Counted from the stretch's first letter, positions 1 through 8,301 are shown. The stretch is DNA of 64,000 nucleotides from an uncultured Alphaproteobacteria bacterium (GCA_934254925.1 CAKQMD010000002.1:1-64000); one strand, 5' to 3'. A program made the numbers and translations. Notes: generated by a model from the letters alone, not told the origin.

Positions 1-77
1 CAAGAACAAGGACACAAGTCCAAGAACTTGACATAGGTCTAGAGATAATATCTACTACACCAATTGAAGCTACAGTC
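1..77 (+). repeat. Direct repeat, left copy (77 bp visible)
   Basis: Positions 1-77 are identical to 427-503. The offset is 426 bp, a multiple of three, so the reading frame is kept. The repeat may start before the window. It lies in the 3' part of a small reading frame in both copies, which points to tandem duplication of a roughly 426-bp gene unit. Confidence 0.9.
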
Positions 78-221
78 AGCCTATTCATAAAGAAGAGAAC
101 CGTATCTCAATCCAGAAGTGGAACTCAGCAGGCGGTTGCTAGATTTTCTTTGAAGTTGGAGATAAGCTGGCGAGAAATGAAGCTTGAAATTTTGTTCTTG
201 ACTAAAAACAAAAAGTGTTAA
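3..221 (+). CDS. C-terminal part of a small basic protein, 5' end outside window
   Basis: This frame is open from the window edge to a TAA at 219-221 and gives 72 residues rich in Ser, Thr, Lys and Arg. Its first 25 residues are identical to the end of the next gene (243-518), because both are translated from the 77-bp repeat in the same frame. Projecting the 426-bp offset back puts its start about 183 bp before the window, giving a protein of about 134 residues. After the repeat the two proteins diverge: this copy continues for about 47 residues, the next one stops after four. No family recognised. Confidence 0.45.
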   Translation, partial: RTRTQVQELDIGLEIISTTPIEATVSLFIKKRTVSQSRSGTQQAVARFSLKLEISWREMKLEILFLTKNKKC

Positions 222-242
222 ACTCAAGTTGGAGGTAAAGAA

Positions 243-518
243 ATGAAATTAAAGCAAACAAAAGAATTGTTTTGGAAATTTTGTCTAATAAAGATTTCCG
301 GAATCTTAGAGTTGAAAGCACAACTTCGAAAGAAGAAACGCTTTGCAAAGAGTTTGACTGTTTCAATAAGGAAAGAGACAGCAGAAGGAAGCCAAATATC
401 CCAAGCCGTCAATACATCCGAGAAGTCAAGAACAAGGACACAAGTCCAAGAACTTGACATAGGTCTAGAGATAATATCTACTACACCAATTGAAGCTACA
501 GTCCCCCTTCATGAATAG
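243..518 (+). CDS. Small basic protein, apparently truncated second copy of the upstream gene
   Basis: A 91-residue basic protein starts at ATG 243, about seven bases after a strong GGAGG ribosome binding site. It begins 22 bp after the stop of the upstream copy. The sequence is Lys/Arg/Ser-rich with no motif I recognise. Residues 62-87 are encoded by the right copy of the 77-bp repeat (427-503). Identity with the upstream gene ends abruptly at 503, and the frame then ends four codons later. The break lies just before the reverse transcriptase gene, so arrival of that gene may have cut this copy short (inference). Function unknown. Confidence 0.5.
   Translation: MKLKQTKELFWKFCLIKISGILELKAQLRKKKRFAKSLTVSIRKETAEGSQISQAVNTSEKSRTRTQVQELDIGLEIISTTPIEATVPLHE
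427..503 (+). repeat. Direct repeat, right copy (77 bp)
   Basis: This is identical to 1-77. The downstream junction at 503/504 is 33 bp before the reverse transcriptase start, so it marks the end of the duplicated gene unit and a candidate boundary of the inserted retroelement. Confidence 0.9.
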
Positions 519-536
519 GTTTGAGAGAGCTGCTGA

Positions 537-1841
537 GTGCCCAAAGTGAAAAAATGTAGTCGAATAAGAACAAAATTTTATAATGAGCTATGCAAGTTGG
601 ATAATTTGCGTAGTGCGTGGGGGCATGTTCAGGCACGCATATCTGCATCAAAAAATGAAAAGATGAAAGGCAAGGCCGAACATTTTCAGAAAAATATAGA
701 ACAAAGTCTGGCAAATCTCAGAGAACAATTGCGGCAACATACTTTTCAATTCAGTTCAGAAGCAACACCAATTAAAAAGAAAGACAAAAAAAGTGAAAGG
801 CCTGTTGTTAACCTAAATACGGTTGAAGGTAGAATTGTACAAAAGTGTTTGTTAGATATCTTACAAAATCATGCTAAAATGCAAAAATATTTTAATTGTG
901 ATGCGAGCTATGGTGGCCTTAGAAAGAAAAATGTGGCTATGGCAGTAAAGACAATATATTGTTCTCTTAGAGATAAAGGGCATATTTTTGCAAAAGCAAC
1001 TGATATTAAATCATTTTTTACTAAAATTAAGAGTGATAGCGTTTTAAATAGGATTGCTGAATTTTGTCATGATGATGATTTTATGAAATTGTTAAAAAAT
1101 GCTATTCAGTTAGAGGTTTCTAATTTAGATACAATCAAAGATAGAGAAGACTTGTATTACCAGTATATTTATACGGAAGAAGGAGTTCCTCAAGGAAGTT
1201 GTTTATCACCGTTGTTTGGTAATATTTATTTGTATGATTTAGATTTGAAAATGCTTTCAAATTCAAATATTACCTATCTTAGATATATAGATGATGTTAT
1301 TATCTTAGGTAAAACGAAAGAAGATGTTGAAAAGGCTTTTTTAGAACAATTAGTGCCTGATTTGGAAGCTTTGGGGCTGGGTATTTCTGTAAATAAAACA
1401 ACAAAAGATTGTGTTAATCTTGCAAAAAATTGTATCGAATATTTAGGTGTTGATATTTCAAAATGTCGGATAAAACCTACTCAAAAAGCTTTTAACAAAA
1501 TAAAAACAGAAATACGTAATTTGCTAACAGATGCTTTGAATGATAAAGCAATAAAAAGGAAAAGTTTTTTTGAAACGCTAAATACTGTAAATGGAAAAAT
1601 AACAGGCTGGTCTCATCATTACTCATTTTGTCACGCTAAAAATGAATTTAATGCTTTAGATGCAGAGATAGATAAAGAAATGTTCGCGTTCTTTAATAAA
1701 TATCAAGAAAAAATTAAAAATTCATCGGCGGCGGAATGCAGACAGAGATTGGGGATTAAAAGATCTATGGATATTATCGATCAGAAGAATAAGAATGATA
1801 TAATTAAAAAGTACAAAGAAGATGCTTTGACTAAGAAATAG
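537..1841 (+). CDS. Group II-intron-like reverse transcriptase (YIDD active site)
   Basis: An RNA-directed DNA polymerase of 434 residues. The fingers/palm blocks are in order: an ERPV..LNTVEGRIVQ block near residue 90, catalytic Asp in DIKSFFTKI (about 156), GVPQGSCLSP (about 216), the metal-binding YIDD (250-253), and a KITGWSHHY segment (about 355) like the thumb/maturase region of group II intron RTs. No HNH domain follows, and I see no intron domain V after the stop. QG rather than the SQ-type signature argues against a diversity-generating retroelement; no retron msr/msd is evident. YIDD instead of YADD recalls G2L4 group II-like RTs linked to DNA repair. The GTG start directly follows an in-frame TGA (534-536), so the frame cannot extend upstream; GTG 546 is an alternative. 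Confidence 0.85.
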   Translation: MPKVKKCSRIRTKFYNELCKLDNLRSAWGHVQARISASKNEKMKGKAEHFQKNIEQSLANLREQLRQHTFQFSSEATPIKKKDKKSERPVVNLNTVEGRIVQKCLLDILQNHAKMQKYFNCDASYGGLRKKNVAMAVKTIYCSLRDKGHIFAKATDIKSFFTKIKSDSVLNRIAEFCHDDDFMKLLKNAIQLEVSNLDTIKDREDLYYQYIYTEEGVPQGSCLSPLFGNIYLYDLDLKMLSNSNITYLRYIDDVIILGKTKEDVEKAFLEQLVPDLEALGLGISVNKTTKDCVNLAKNCIEYLGVDISKCRIKPTQKAFNKIKTEIRNLLTDALNDKAIKRKSFFETLNTVNGKITGWSHHYSFCHAKNEFNALDAEIDKEMFAFFNKYQEKIKNSSAAECRQRLGIKRSMDIIDQKNKNDIIKKYKEDALTKK

Positions 1842-1889
1842 TATTTTCCTGTTTTGTTGTTATTTTTAGGGAACAATTTAAGGGGTGAA

Positions 1890-2675
1890 TTATTTTAGGT
1901 TGATACAAGACGGAGTATAAGCTCCACAGAAAAAAGTCTGTTTATATTTTGATATAAATTTATGTTGCTTTATTTTATTGGTAAAATGACAGTAATTCCC
2001 TTCAGATACACTCGGATTGAAAACTAACAAATTGCACTCGTCACATTTCTTTATAAAAGTATTGTATTTTTCATTTTTGTTATCTATTGTTTGTTGTAAT
2101 TGTTCAAAAGGGTCTTCTAAACTAAAGCATTCGTTGTTAACGAAGCAGTCGTACTGCCCATCAATATTGGGGAAACCTGAAATTGTAAAACATAAAAATT
2201 CATCATTAACTTTGACCCACTTTTTTACTAATCTAGGAAATTTTTTTAATTTTTCTACGTTATCATCAATAAATGGTTCAATTTGAGCCTTTATTTCTTT
2301 TTCGTTGAATATATCAATAAATCCAGGATTATATACGGCATCAAGAAGGTATTTCTTTGTTCTTCCTTGGTGAATCCTTTTATCAAATTTATCAATAATT
2401 ATTGATAATGGTAAATTATGATGTTTTAGGGAATAATTACAGATTTTATTTCCTGTATTTTTCAATGCTTGCAGAGCACGCCGATGTTTGCTTTTAACAA
2501 GAAATTTTGTTACTTCTAAGCCAATTTTTTTTCCTGTTTGAGTAAGAAAAATAAAATCAGGGCTTTCTGTTTCTATAGTTTCTTTTACATTGAGTTTGTT
2601 ATACCATCTTTTTCCCATTGGAGTTGATAGAAAATAATTTAAAATTTCTTTTTCTTCTTCTTTATGCTTTTGCAT
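1890..2675 (-). CDS. Hypothetical protein with PD-(D/E)XK-nuclease-like motif
   Basis: A 261-residue protein begins 15 bp after the stop of the integrase and is probably cotranscribed with it; it converges on the reverse transcriptase gene. Near residues 38-55 it has SPDFIFL followed by KKIGLEVTKF. This matches the D...(D/E)-X-K layout of restriction-like nucleases, with EVT where ExK is usual, so the second acidic residue is present and the Lys is not. The rest is Lys-rich, with a Cys pair (CDEC) near residue 210. Nuclease activity is an inference from a short motif. It could be an effector carried by the mobile element. Confidence 0.55.
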   Translation of the reverse strand: MQKHKEEEKEILNYFLSTPMGKRWYNKLNVKETIETESPDFIFLTQTGKKIGLEVTKFLVKSKHRRALQALKNTGNKICNYSLKHHNLPLSIIIDKFDKRIHQGRTKKYLLDAVYNPGFIDIFNEKEIKAQIEPFIDDNVEKLKKFPRLVKKWVKVNDEFLCFTISGFPNIDGQYDCFVNNECFSLEDPFEQLQQTIDNKNEKYNTFIKKCDECNLLVFNPSVSEGNYCHFTNKIKQHKFISKYKQTFFCGAYTPSCINLK

Positions 2676-2690
2676 TGAACTACTTTCTTT

Positions 2691-4511
2691 CTACGCTTTA
2701 TCTCCATAGAGACGCATTCTTAATCTTTGGCGGGGAGAGGGGACGCGGGATTTGATTTTCTTTAAGTTTTCATCCAAATACGGATATTGCAATTTGCAGA
2801 TTTCGTTATAAAGGATTTCAATCGGGAAATTGCTGCCATATACTCTTTCACCGGTATCAATGCCTTCCCATCCGCAAATAGCGTTTTGATATTCTCTGCC
2901 GACATTGGCATCGCGGAGTTCCGGCTTTACCGTATGACGAAAGCTGTGAAAGACTTTTCTCTTGCCGCTGATACCTATGCTTTCCAAATATCGGCCAAAC
3001 CATTTGGACATTTTATCGGCATAGTGATTATATTGAGCGTAAGTAAGCTGATAAAATACGCGTTGTTTGCGTTTAGATTTAACCGAAAGCAAATAATCTA
3101 AAAAGCCCATTTCAATAATTTTGGGGTGAATCGGTACAATTCTTTTAGAAACCTTATTTTTCAAATGTTGATCGGGACGTTCATCTGTAAAAATCATATA
3201 ATAAATGTTGTTTTCTTTTTTGATGTCATCGCAATAAAGTTGGCATAATTCGTTCAGACGAGCACCGCTGTATAAGGCCATTAGCGGAATATAGTAGCGA
3301 TAGGCAAAGTTTTCATCTTCCGGATAAGGATAATATTCAGGATTAAATATCTTCAATAACTCGGCTTTAGTAAAGCGATCATAGCTTTGGCGGCTATCTT
3401 TGACCGGAATTTCTATCTGAACGTTTAAGGCCGCACTGACATAACCTTTTCTCTGGGCATAGGTTAAAAATTCTTTGAATACACGTAAGTAGCGTTTGAC
3501 CGTGGTGGTGGACATGGTTTTCTCACCAATCTCGGGCAAAAGCATATCGGTTAGCTTTTTGTGTTTGGAAGCACTCATCTTCTTCCAACCGCGTGGGACA
3601 TAATAGATTTTGGTTGAAATCGTATCACAGTCTTTAGCGGTTAAATTTTCAACATATTTCTTATTAACCAAACTGAACACCACATCCAAACAGGTTTCAT
3701 CTTGATATAAAGTGTTATCGCCGGTTCCTTTGACATTTTTCTTATATTCTCTGAATTTTTCAAACAGAGTCTTCCAATGTGTTTTAATTTGCGGCGAACG
3801 AACGGTGTTGGCGGTTCTTTCTTCTTCTATATAACTTAAGCAACGCTCAATAACGGCCGGAATGTAGAAGTTGCGGTTGTCGGTTTGAATGGCATTGGCT
3901 CTGTTCAGAGCATAATCATCGGCCAGAGCCAAATGATTTTCCAATTTATCCAGCCATTCCGGTCTTTGATTGGGCTCAGGTTCAACCGCGTTCTTTTTAA
4001 CGGTTCGTTTTAAGAAATCAAATACCGAAGGGGGAATACGTTTGTTTTGCTTGAGCGAAGTGATATATTTCTTTACAAAGCTGACAACTTGCTCATCCTT
4101 AAAATCTTCATAAGAACCATAATTATCGGAATGTTCATAATCCGAGCGGCTGAGCATAGTGATATCAAGCTCATGTACCGAAAGCTGATTATTTTTAATT
4201 TGAAAATAAGAATCGTCTAATTTGTTTTGAATCTCTTTAATGCGGCTGGCAACGATATTTTCGATATCGTCATCGGAAAGAATGAGTTTGTTGTTTTTTA
4301 TTTCCATCAGCAGCCGTTCCAAATCATTGATTAACGTATCAAACTTAAAAGTTTCTCGCTTCAATAGCAGGATGGCTATATTGTAATCATTAGTGTTTAA
4401 AGAATACCTAACGTGCGTTTTTTTGAAGAAAGGTTGGAGTGATTTTGGTATCCAATAGCGGAAATAATAGGTGTGATTTCTGCGTTCCAAATGATTTTGT
4501 TTTAAGGCCAT
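2691..4511 (-). CDS. Tyrosine-type site-specific integrase, DUF6538 family
   Basis: A phage/island integrase that should cut and rejoin attachment sites. The N-terminus (RRNHTYYFRYWIPKSLQ) is typical of DUF6538 integrases. A long helical DNA-binding middle region follows. The catalytic part lies in the last third: Arg in LYSGARLNELC, HSFRHT (His-x-x-Arg) and a late tyrosine in ERVYGSNF. At about 606 residues it is long for the family. I chose ATG 4511, behind a GGTGAG site, over an in-frame TTG at 4526. Upstream, TGAGACAGT occurs twice (about 4514-4536) and could be a binding site. The downstream nuclease-like gene follows after 15 bp. Confidence 0.85.
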   Translation of the reverse strand: MALKQNHLERRNHTYYFRYWIPKSLQPFFKKTHVRYSLNTNDYNIAILLLKRETFKFDTLINDLERLLMEIKNNKLILSDDDIENIVASRIKEIQNKLDDSYFQIKNNQLSVHELDITMLSRSDYEHSDNYGSYEDFKDEQVVSFVKKYITSLKQNKRIPPSVFDFLKRTVKKNAVEPEPNQRPEWLDKLENHLALADDYALNRANAIQTDNRNFYIPAVIERCLSYIEEERTANTVRSPQIKTHWKTLFEKFREYKKNVKGTGDNTLYQDETCLDVVFSLVNKKYVENLTAKDCDTISTKIYYVPRGWKKMSASKHKKLTDMLLPEIGEKTMSTTTVKRYLRVFKEFLTYAQRKGYVSAALNVQIEIPVKDSRQSYDRFTKAELLKIFNPEYYPYPEDENFAYRYYIPLMALYSGARLNELCQLYCDDIKKENNIYYMIFTDERPDQHLKNKVSKRIVPIHPKIIEMGFLDYLLSVKSKRKQRVFYQLTYAQYNHYADKMSKWFGRYLESIGISGKRKVFHSFRHTVKPELRDANVGREYQNAICGWEGIDTGERVYGSNFPIEILYNEICKLQYPYLDENLKKIKSRVPSPRQRLRMRLYGDKA

Positions 4512-4581
4512 GACTGTCTCACCCAACTGTCTCAGATGTTACAAAAGGGCATTTCCCGACATTTGAAGGCTTTTTCTAAAG

Positions 4582-4607
4582 AAAAAAGCCATTGAAAATC
4601 AATGGCT
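4582..4607 (-). terminator. Rho-independent terminator reading leftward
   Basis: The perfect hairpin AGCCATTGA-AAA-TCAATGGCT at 4587-4607 is followed on the minus strand by a run of six T. It lies upstream of the integrase start, so it ends transcripts arriving from the right. It is placed like a terminator behind the tRNA-3'-end-like sequence at 4620-4631. Confidence 0.7.
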
Positions 4608-4619
4608 TCTCATTTTGCT

Positions 4620-4631
4620 TGGCTGGAGCGG
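4620..4631 (-). other. tRNA-3'-end-like sequence, candidate attachment-site relic
   Basis: Read on the minus strand this is CCGCTCCAGCCA: an acceptor 3' strand ending in A72, then G73 and CCA, the pattern of tRNA-Gln, followed by a terminator. The rest of the tRNA is absent. The intact tRNA-Gln at 20499-20573 has the same orientation, and its 3' end agrees at 10 of 12 positions. This could be the displaced tRNA end left by an island inserted between the two sites, but identity is too short to be sure. Confidence 0.3.
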
Positions 4632-4770
4632 TTTCGCAATTCGCGGACTAGGTTATATTGATTGTAAGATAATGTTTTTACAATTTACTTTTCTAATCCC
4701 TTGCATTTTCAAAATAAAATTCCTAAATAACAGTCAAATACAATAAGAAGACTAATGGAGATTTTAAAAT

Positions 4771-5526
4771 ATGACAGCAGTAAGAATGTTTAATTATATT
4801 CCGGAGTGTGTTGATCTTTTGGCTGCTGGAAAGAGAATATTGCAAGGTAAGTTAAGTGAAAAAGATATTATTTACTTTCCCCAGAAATCTGTAACTTATA
4901 CTATTCGTTACAAAATTGGAGAAGATAAAATAGTTTTTCTTGTTTCATATGGTAAATCAAAACCTAATGTATGTTATAATCACAGTCAAGCAATGTATGA
5001 TGACAGTATATTATCAGATGAAGTTATTCATATGACAAATCAGTTTATTTTTGTTATTTATAAAGATAGGGTTTTATGTTCCGATCATCACAAAAGAAAT
5101 GTAATAATCAACTTGTTGCATGGTGCGGATAAGAACTTTTCTTGTGAATTGTTGTCTGTGTCAAGTTCTATTGAAGATTTTATACAACAGGTTAAAGCTA
5201 TTGATTCTATATCAATAACGGCAACAAATGACCTTTTTATTGATGAATTTTTGAATCCATCGTGGGGAGATGATATTGATAAAAAAGAACGACCTGAATC
5301 AACAGTTATAAAAATGGATTTTAAAAGAGCCTTGAATGATGGGTATTTAAGAAAAATTTATAAAAAACTAAAAGCACCATCATATATTAAAGCATTCAAT
5401 ATAAAAGGAGAAAGTGATGATGGTTTTATATCTATAAATGAAGAAAATGTTGTTGCAAAAGATATTTTTGAATTTGAAAAAGAAGAAGGATATTATGACA
5501 TTAATGAAATTTTTGAAAAAGTATAA
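4771..5526 (+). CDS. Hypothetical cytosolic protein, first gene of an overlapping pair
   Basis: A 251-residue protein starts at ATG 4771 behind a GGAG site. It has no membrane segment or signal peptide and no motif I recognise. The first 150 residues look like an alpha/beta domain with alternating hydrophobic strands; the C-terminal 80 residues are charged and acidic. The next gene, a small membrane protein, begins inside its 3' end (32-bp overlap), so the two are translationally coupled. A soluble protein followed by a four-helix membrane protein is the layout of RexA/RexB and other two-gene abortive-infection modules; this is analogy of architecture only. Confidence 0.6.
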   Translation: MTAVRMFNYIPECVDLLAAGKRILQGKLSEKDIIYFPQKSVTYTIRYKIGEDKIVFLVSYGKSKPNVCYNHSQAMYDDSILSDEVIHMTNQFIFVIYKDRVLCSDHHKRNVIINLLHGADKNFSCELLSVSSSIEDFIQQVKAIDSISITATNDLFIDEFLNPSWGDDIDKKERPESTVIKMDFKRALNDGYLRKIYKKLKAPSYIKAFNIKGESDDGFISINEENVVAKDIFEFEKEEGYYDINEIFEKV

Positions 5527-5947
5527 AATAGTATTTTATCTTATAGTAACTCTTGTATTGTCAATATTTTTTTCTATAAGCTCAGAAACAATAATATCTG
5601 ATTCTATTACTTGCATATCTATTATATTTGCCTTCTCTCAATCATTTTTATTAGCAACATATGCCAATAAAGATATTAACATCTACATGAAAGAACATAA
5701 AATGTTTGATAAATTTATTAAAGATAATCGAAAATTCATTAAATCATGTGTTTATTCTCTTATTACTCTTTTTATTCTAGGTTTATTTTCATTTAAGTAT
5801 CAATATAATAATCTATTTTATTTTTCATCAACTCATATTGCACTACTAATTATTATTAAACAACTTAATGATACTCTCATATTTGCAGATTGTTATATGA
5901 ATGTTTACAAAAATTCGTATTCCCCGAAAGTTATAAAAATTAAATAA
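5495..5947 (+). CDS. Small four-helix membrane protein, second gene of the pair
   Basis: A 150-residue protein with about four predicted membrane helices, near residues 10-28, 34-56, 88-106 and 108-125. A charged loop lies between helices two and three, and the C-terminus is basic. An upstream ATG (5438) exists, but ATG 5495 directly follows AGAAGAAGGA and is the better start. It overlaps the preceding gene by 32 bp. The size and helix count are like RexB (144 residues, four helices), which depolarises phage-infected cells; similarity beyond topology is not claimed. Codon use is very AT-rich, as in the rest of the island. Confidence 0.6.
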   Translation: MTLMKFLKKYKIVFYLIVTLVLSIFFSISSETIISDSITCISIIFAFSQSFLLATYANKDINIYMKEHKMFDKFIKDNRKFIKSCVYSLITLFILGLFSFKYQYNNLFYFSSTHIALLIIIKQLNDTLIFADCYMNVYKNSYSPKVIKIK

Positions 5948-6033
5948 TATTTTTTGAATCGAAATTAATTCAGGATTTTTCAGATATTTTATCAGAATAT
6001 TCGTTCATCTTTTATAATTTACGTATAGGTTAG

Positions 6034-7686
6034 TTATCTTTCTAACAAAACCTGTTGCTTCACCATTTTTACTTCATCGGCAATATTGGCGTATGTATCC
6101 AAATCTTGAGTAGGATTTTTAAACCACTGTGTCGGGCTATTGCATTTTATAAATTTATCAAAAGGCGCTCTGAGTGTATATTTCAACTTTTTATCATGTA
6201 ATGTGCAGTCTTTTATAAGTAGCTTTAGAAGTTTATTTTGTTTATTAGGTGACGCATTGTGTATAATGTCTGATAAATTACCGGCAATATCAAGCAAATT
6301 GTCAACGGTTGCTTTTATGTCTTTTGTAATTTCTTTATATTTTGCAATAGATTCTTCCAATCGTGTTTTTTCATCAGCAATAGCATTTATTTGACGGTTG
6401 TATATGGCTTCTTTGATTTTACCAGATACATATAAGTCAGTTAAATTATCTTCTTTATTGATTAAGATTTGAAGTTCTGTCTGTAAATTGCGTTTAAGAT
6501 TAGCGTTCATGACGGCTTCTTCTTCCAAATTATTTAAAACATTTTTCTTTAATGCCTCAAAAACTCTGGTTGGTATTTGTATTTTGCTAAACAATTCATT
6601 ATCCAACTGTTCAAACAATACATTTTCATTAACCAAGCCTTGTTTACAGTTACCGCGTAAATGGCTGCATTTGAGATACACATATCTTTTGCCATTTTTT
6701 TTAATTTTATGTTCAGGCGTAATGGCACAACCACAAGTATCGCATTTAATCAAGCCTCTAAATGCAAATTGAATGGCTTTATATTCTTGTTGATGACTAA
6801 AAACATCGCGGCTTTTGGATTGAAACACCTCTTGAACTTTGTCAAATAAAGCTTTTGAAATGATTGGCTTGTATATATGAGGGATAAGGTTGCCTTTTAC
6901 TTTCATCATTCCATAATAAAAAGGATTCTTGAGAATATCTTCAATTTTATTGCGGCTGATAAAAGTGCGTTTACCAAATTTAGGTGATTTTTTATAATGA
7001 TTTTTTTCTTTAGATGTTAAACCTAATTCTCTTGCTTTATACCAAAGACTTTGTAAAGAATGCAAACCGGTCGCATACTCTTCAAACAATATTTTAATGA
7101 TTGGCGCGCGTTCAGTGTCAATAATAAGTGTAGCTTTTCTGTCTTCATCTTTGGCGTTTAAATAACCAATAGGTGCTAATCCTTGCCATTTTCCGGCAGC
7201 CCAGTTTTGTGTTTGGCTGGCTTTTACTTTATCTATCATTGTATTAACTTGGAAGTTAGCCATTAAAACATGCATATTCCAGAAAGTTAAATCCATAGCA
7301 GCAGAATCTTTGGTAATAATTAAGCTTTCTTTCAGAAAGTGAATTTCAATTTTACCTTCTTTGCGCAATTTGTTTAATTCGTAAGTGTCATCATAAGAAC
7401 GTTGCAATCTGTCGACATAATTAACAATAATAGCAATTTTACCAGGACAAGTTTTTGCAAAGTCAAGCATTTCATGATATTGTTTGCGTTCGCCTTTGGT
7501 TGAACTTTCATCAATACTCAAGTCTTTTACAATTTTTAATCCATTATCAATACAATATTGAGTAATTGTTTCCATTTGAACATCAAGAGAAACACCTTTG
7601 TCTTTTTGTTTTTTACTGGACACACGAGCGAAGACGATTGCTTGTGTGCATTTTTCATTTGGATCATAATTTAATTTCTTAGCCAT
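6034..7686 (-). CDS. Large serine recombinase
   Basis: A 550-residue site-specific recombinase. The N-terminal resolvase domain has the ARVSS motif with nucleophile Ser23 and the NYVDRLQRS stretch with the catalytic arginines. The recombinase domain follows (GYLNAKD, then a block near residue 250), then a zinc ribbon (CDTCGC ... CSHLRGNC, about 315-350), and finally a coiled coil (380-470), which in this family controls direction. It starts 2 bp after the acidic gene 7689-8201, whose last codons GAAGAGGAGG also act as its Shine-Dalgarno. It is probably driven by the promoter at 8234-8262. It may move this part of the island; no attachment sites were identified. Confidence 0.9.
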   Translation of the reverse strand: MAKKLNYDPNEKCTQAIVFARVSSKKQKDKGVSLDVQMETITQYCIDNGLKIVKDLSIDESSTKGERKQYHEMLDFAKTCPGKIAIIVNYVDRLQRSYDDTYELNKLRKEGKIEIHFLKESLIITKDSAAMDLTFWNMHVLMANFQVNTMIDKVKASQTQNWAAGKWQGLAPIGYLNAKDEDRKATLIIDTERAPIIKILFEEYATGLHSLQSLWYKARELGLTSKEKNHYKKSPKFGKRTFISRNKIEDILKNPFYYGMMKVKGNLIPHIYKPIISKALFDKVQEVFQSKSRDVFSHQQEYKAIQFAFRGLIKCDTCGCAITPEHKIKKNGKRYVYLKCSHLRGNCKQGLVNENVLFEQLDNELFSKIQIPTRVFEALKKNVLNNLEEEAVMNANLKRNLQTELQILINKEDNLTDLYVSGKIKEAIYNRQINAIADEKTRLEESIAKYKEITKDIKATVDNLLDIAGNLSDIIHNASPNKQNKLLKLLIKDCTLHDKKLKYTLRAPFDKFIKCNSPTQWFKNPTQDLDTYANIADEVKMVKQQVLLER

Positions 7687-7688
7687 TT

Positions 7689-8201
7689 TTAATAATCCTC
7701 CTCTTCATCAAAATAGTTATCATCTTCATCATCAAAATCTTCGTTTTCTGCGTAAAAATCGTCTGCATTCATAGTTTCGATAAAGTTTCCGGTTTGGTTG
7801 TCATAGATTTTTACGACAGTCCAGGAAGAATCAGACACATCAAAATCAACGTTAATATCTTCCGAACCTTCAAAAACTGCCACACTACGCGAATAAATAT
7901 CTGAGTATTCTTTTGCAAAATGGTTTTCAATTTCTGATGTTAGCCGACAAACGCAAACCATACCGGAATCAGCGCAAAATTCTTTATGAATAATATAGCT
8001 GCCATAAATTTTATTATTCCAATCGCCAAAACCGGTATCACAAACATAAGCCGGAAAACCTGTTAAATTTGTCAAAGCCTTAGAAACAGCTTCATTAAAT
8101 GCTTTCGGGCTGTCATCTAAAAATTTACAGCATTCGTCCCAAGTATCATTATTTAAGATATAGCAAGGGTCTGTCACGACATATTTTACAAGTGTATTCA
8201 T
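7689..8201 (-). CDS. Hypothetical acidic protein upstream of the serine recombinase
   Basis: A 170-residue soluble protein. The N-terminal two thirds look like a compact alpha/beta domain (YVVTDPCYIL near residue 8, a GFGDWNNKIYGSY block near residue 60). The last 20 residues are almost all Asp, Glu and Tyr. Tight coupling to the recombinase gene (2-bp gap) and the shared promoter suggest a recombinase partner or a DNA mimic. The start ATG 8201 is supported by AAAGGAG. The opening TDPCYIL block recalls a loosely defined family of small phage/plasmid proteins; I cannot name it. Confidence 0.65.
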   Translation of the reverse strand: MNTLVKYVVTDPCYILNNDTWDECCKFLDDSPKAFNEAVSKALTNLTGFPAYVCDTGFGDWNNKIYGSYIIHKEFCADSGMVCVCRLTSEIENHFAKEYSDIYSRSVAVFEGSEDINVDFDVSDSSWTVVKIYDNQTGNFIETMNADDFYAENEDFDDEDDNYFDEEEDY

Positions 8202-8233
8202 CTTTACTACTCCTTTGTTTTTACACTATATTT

Positions 8234-8262
8234 ATTATGTCGTGTTATTTTGGGAATGTACG
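8234..8262 (-). promoter_or_regulatory. Promoter P1 of the acidic protein-recombinase operon
   Basis: On the minus strand: -35 CGTACA, 17-bp spacer, -10 CATAAT. The predicted transcript start is about 26 bases before ATG 8201. The spacer ends in CACGACAT overlapping the -10, as in P2 (8825-8853) and P3 (15027-15055), at the same spacing, so an operator may be shared. Confidence 0.55.
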
Positions 8263-8301
8263 CAAAAAAATGCACCCGTTTGTAACTTTTTTACTAATAT
8301 T

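Noticed and set aside
1..503. CRISPR array
   Set aside because: Only two repeat copies, 77 bp long and 349 bp apart; no array-like spacing and no cas genes.
1..540. Retron msr/msd region upstream of the RT
   Set aside because: No a1/a2-type inverted repeat or priming-G structure was found, and the region is open reading frame with its own ribosome binding site.
1..1841. Diversity-generating retroelement (repeat plus RT)
   Set aside because: The repeat copies are identical with no adenine-biased changes, and the RT has the group II-type QG motif, not the DGR signature; no accessory gene is seen.
4640..4770. Complete tRNA gene left of the overlapping pair
   Set aside because: Only a 12-base 3'-end-like match exists; no D-arm, anticodon arm or T-loop could be drawn.
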